Source: Methylococcaceae bacterium | Lineage (GTDB): Bacteria; Pseudomonadota; Gammaproteobacteria; Methylococcales; Methylomonadaceae | DNA: 8,104 nucleotides | Assembly: GCA_947505055.1 (NCBI GenBank) | Contig: CANNLO010000204.1 | Location: 1-8,104 of the forward strand | Direction of reading: 5' to 3' | In this document: in pieces, positions 6,955-8,104 of the stretch | Layout: each line of letters begins with the position of its first letter | Position numbering within the stretch: position 1 is the first letter of the stretch | The notes under the pieces: generated by a model | What the model saw: the letters and a program-made list of their open reading frames with translations, nothing else | Databases searched by the model: none | Told to the model about the DNA's origin: nothing | Translations under genes and position numbers: made by a program

Positions 6955-8104
6955 TACATAACCTTCAAATTTTTATGTACATTAGTGTTGATATAGTTTA
7001 GCTCAACGAATACAAAAAATATTATTCCAACGCCAATCAGACTAAATAGAAATGGATTGGTATTACAGATGAATACGTATCCAAATAAAAAAGAAAACAA
7101 TAAGGATAATTCTAATTTATTATTTGCATGAACACGAATTTTGCACTCATTAAGGATCATCACACAAACAGCAAGTATTACACACAACCCTACGAATCCA
7201 ATTTTCATTATTAATGCAAGAATACTAAGTTCATATGACCATGGAGCAACATCAGAACGAATCTCCGATGTAGATCCACCAATCCCAACACCCATCAACG
7301 GATTATTTATTACAGTATGAAGCATTGGCATCATTTGTTCATAGCGTAACGAGTCGCTTGAATCTTGCCCTAATCCTGTCCACGACAGAAAGGATGGATC
7401 GATAGAAATTAAAACAGGGATTGTTATACCAATTAACACCCCAACCAATAACATATCTCGCAGTAAAGAATTTTTATTTTTTAATTTAAATACCAATTTA
7501 AAAAAAAAGTACGCAATAAACATGATCAACGGTAGCATCATAAAAGCCCTAATACCTGTGGCATATATTGCCATAACGAAATTTATGAACATCAAATAAT
7601 TGATAGTATTTTTTTTTGCAATTAAATTAGAAATTGCGATGTATAAACCAACCAACAGAATAGAGCTACTCGCCCAAAATACATAATGCCTATCTAGTGA
7701 TGAAACTGAAACAACTACTTTATCCGCAACGCCATCATCACTTGCCGTAAAAAAATTCAGCATAAATAATTGAACTATTGCTCCAAAAGCTTCATATTTT
7801 AAAGCAATTAAAAATATGACATTGTGCAAGAGTGCGGAAATACTAATTGTAAAAAAAATCCATTTTCGCAATGCAAGCCAGTGCGACAAGTGTATTTCAG
7901 ATGCCCCAATAAGTGGGAGAATAATCAAACCTATCATAGAGGATACATCTGCCTTAACTGCTTCAATTGGTGTGTTTTCATATATTGGAACTGCTACGGC
8001 CCACAAAATTAACCAAATTGCAAAAAGAGAAAATATTATCGGCCACCGAGAATAGATGACCCCACGTTTCAATGATTCGATTAGAAGGCAAATAATTAAA
8101 AAAA
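6954..8104 (-). CDS. O-antigen polymerase (Wzy/WaaL family), 5'-truncated by the window edge
   Basis: This is a multi-pass inner-membrane protein; 382 complete codons are visible. I count roughly nine to ten hydrophobic segments. Using residue 1 at TTG 8072 they lie near 11-30, 44-58, 71-92, 96-109, 131-152, 158-195 (probably two), 205-224, 283-306, 321-337 and 340-358. A soluble loop of about 55 residues (226-282) precedes the later segments, as in Wzy/WaaL proteins. It holds SLRYEQMMPML (241-251), NNPLMGVGIGG (256-266) and then ELSILALIMKIGFVGL (281-296), matching the conserved loop and following helix of the Wzy_C family. The role is polymerisation of lipid-linked repeat units in the periplasm; ligase activity is less likely inside such an operon. 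The frame stays open upstream of TTG 8072 to the window edge and encodes hydrophobic residues (FLIICLLIES), so the real start is probably outside. The gene is very AT-rich with two nine-base homopolymers. Confidence 0.82.
   Translation of the reverse strand, partial: FLIICLLIESLKRGVIYSRWPIIFSLFAIWLILWAVAVPIYENTPIEAVKADVSSMIGLIILPLIGASEIHLSHWLALRKWIFFTISISALLHNVIFLIALKYEAFGAIVQLFMLNFFTASDDGVADKVVVSVSSLDRHYVFWASSSILLVGLYIAISNLIAKKNTINYLMFINFVMAIYATGIRAFMMLPLIMFIAYFFFKLVFKLKNKNSLLRDMLLVGVLIGITIPVLISIDPSFLSWTGLGQDSSDSLRYEQMMPMLHTVINNPLMGVGIGGSTSEIRSDVAPWSYELSILALIMKIGFVGLCVILAVCVMILNECKIRVHANNKLELSLLFSFLFGYVFICNTNPFLFSLIGVGIIFFVFVELNYINTNVHKNLKVM
7500..7508 (-). repeat. T9 (coding strand) homopolymer in the polymerase gene
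   Basis: Nine A on the plus strand encode Phe-Phe-Phe (189-191 in the numbering from TTG 8072) at the end of a membrane segment. It is in frame and could be chance in a very AT-rich gene. Confidence 0.8.
7609..7617 (-). repeat. A9 (coding strand) homopolymer in the polymerase gene
   Basis: Nine T on the plus strand give A9 in the mRNA over codons for Ala-Lys-Lys-Asn (152-155 from TTG 8072), in a short cytoplasmic-type loop. Runs of A this long are known sites for polymerase slippage. Confidence 0.8.

Noticed and set aside
7816..8055. Two overlapping plus-strand open frames opposite the polymerase gene
   Set aside because: They lie opposite a membrane-protein gene with clear family signatures and have no independent coding evidence.

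Overview
The window is a dense block of surface-polysaccharide (O-antigen or capsule) biosynthesis genes. All of them are on the minus strand, so transcription runs from high to low coordinates. The closest family matches I recognise (FnlA/FnlB/FnlC, WbuB, a Wzy-type polymerase, a LegB/FlaA1-type dehydratase) are typical of gammaproteobacterial O-antigen clusters such as E. coli O26 or P. aeruginosa O11 (where the fnl genes are called wbjB-D). The DNA is AT-rich. I cannot name the species from sequence alone.

Layout in order of transcription: (1) 8104-6954, a multi-pass membrane protein of the Wzy/WaaL type, cut by the window edge. (2) 6954-6076, a family-2 glycosyltransferase of the rhamnosyltransferase type. 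(3) 6070-4874, a family-4 glycosyltransferase. (4) 4860-3817 fnlA, (5) 3812-2706 fnlB and (6) 2703-1567 fnlC, the complete three-enzyme route from UDP-GlcNAc to UDP-N-acetyl-L-fucosamine. (7) 1555-314, a WbuB-type glycosyltransferase, the usual partner that transfers L-FucNAc. (8) After the only real gap (92 bp), the first 73 codons of an NAD-dependent sugar-nucleotide 4,6-dehydratase that runs off the low-coordinate end. Genes 1-7 overlap by a base or are separated by at most 13 bp, which indicates one translationally coupled operon.

Inferred joint function: FnlA dehydrates and epimerises UDP-GlcNAc, FnlB epimerises and reduces the product, and FnlC epimerises at C2 to give UDP-L-FucNAc. WbuB is expected to add L-FucNAc early in a lipid-linked repeat unit. 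The GT4 and GT2 enzymes would add further sugars, and the Wzy-like protein would polymerise the units in the periplasm. The dehydratase at the low end probably opens a second sugar-nucleotide module, possibly for the first sugar of the unit. No flippase, initiating phosphosugar transferase or chain-length regulator is in the window; they would lie outside.

I found no RNA genes, insertion sequences, CRISPR arrays or convincing terminators. I also found no undescribed system: this is a recognisable glycan locus. The points most worth following up are a C8 tract in wbuB (possible phase variation), A/T tracts in the polymerase gene, the sharp base-composition contrast between the fnl genes and the flanking polymerase, and the identity of the sugar made by the truncated dehydratase.
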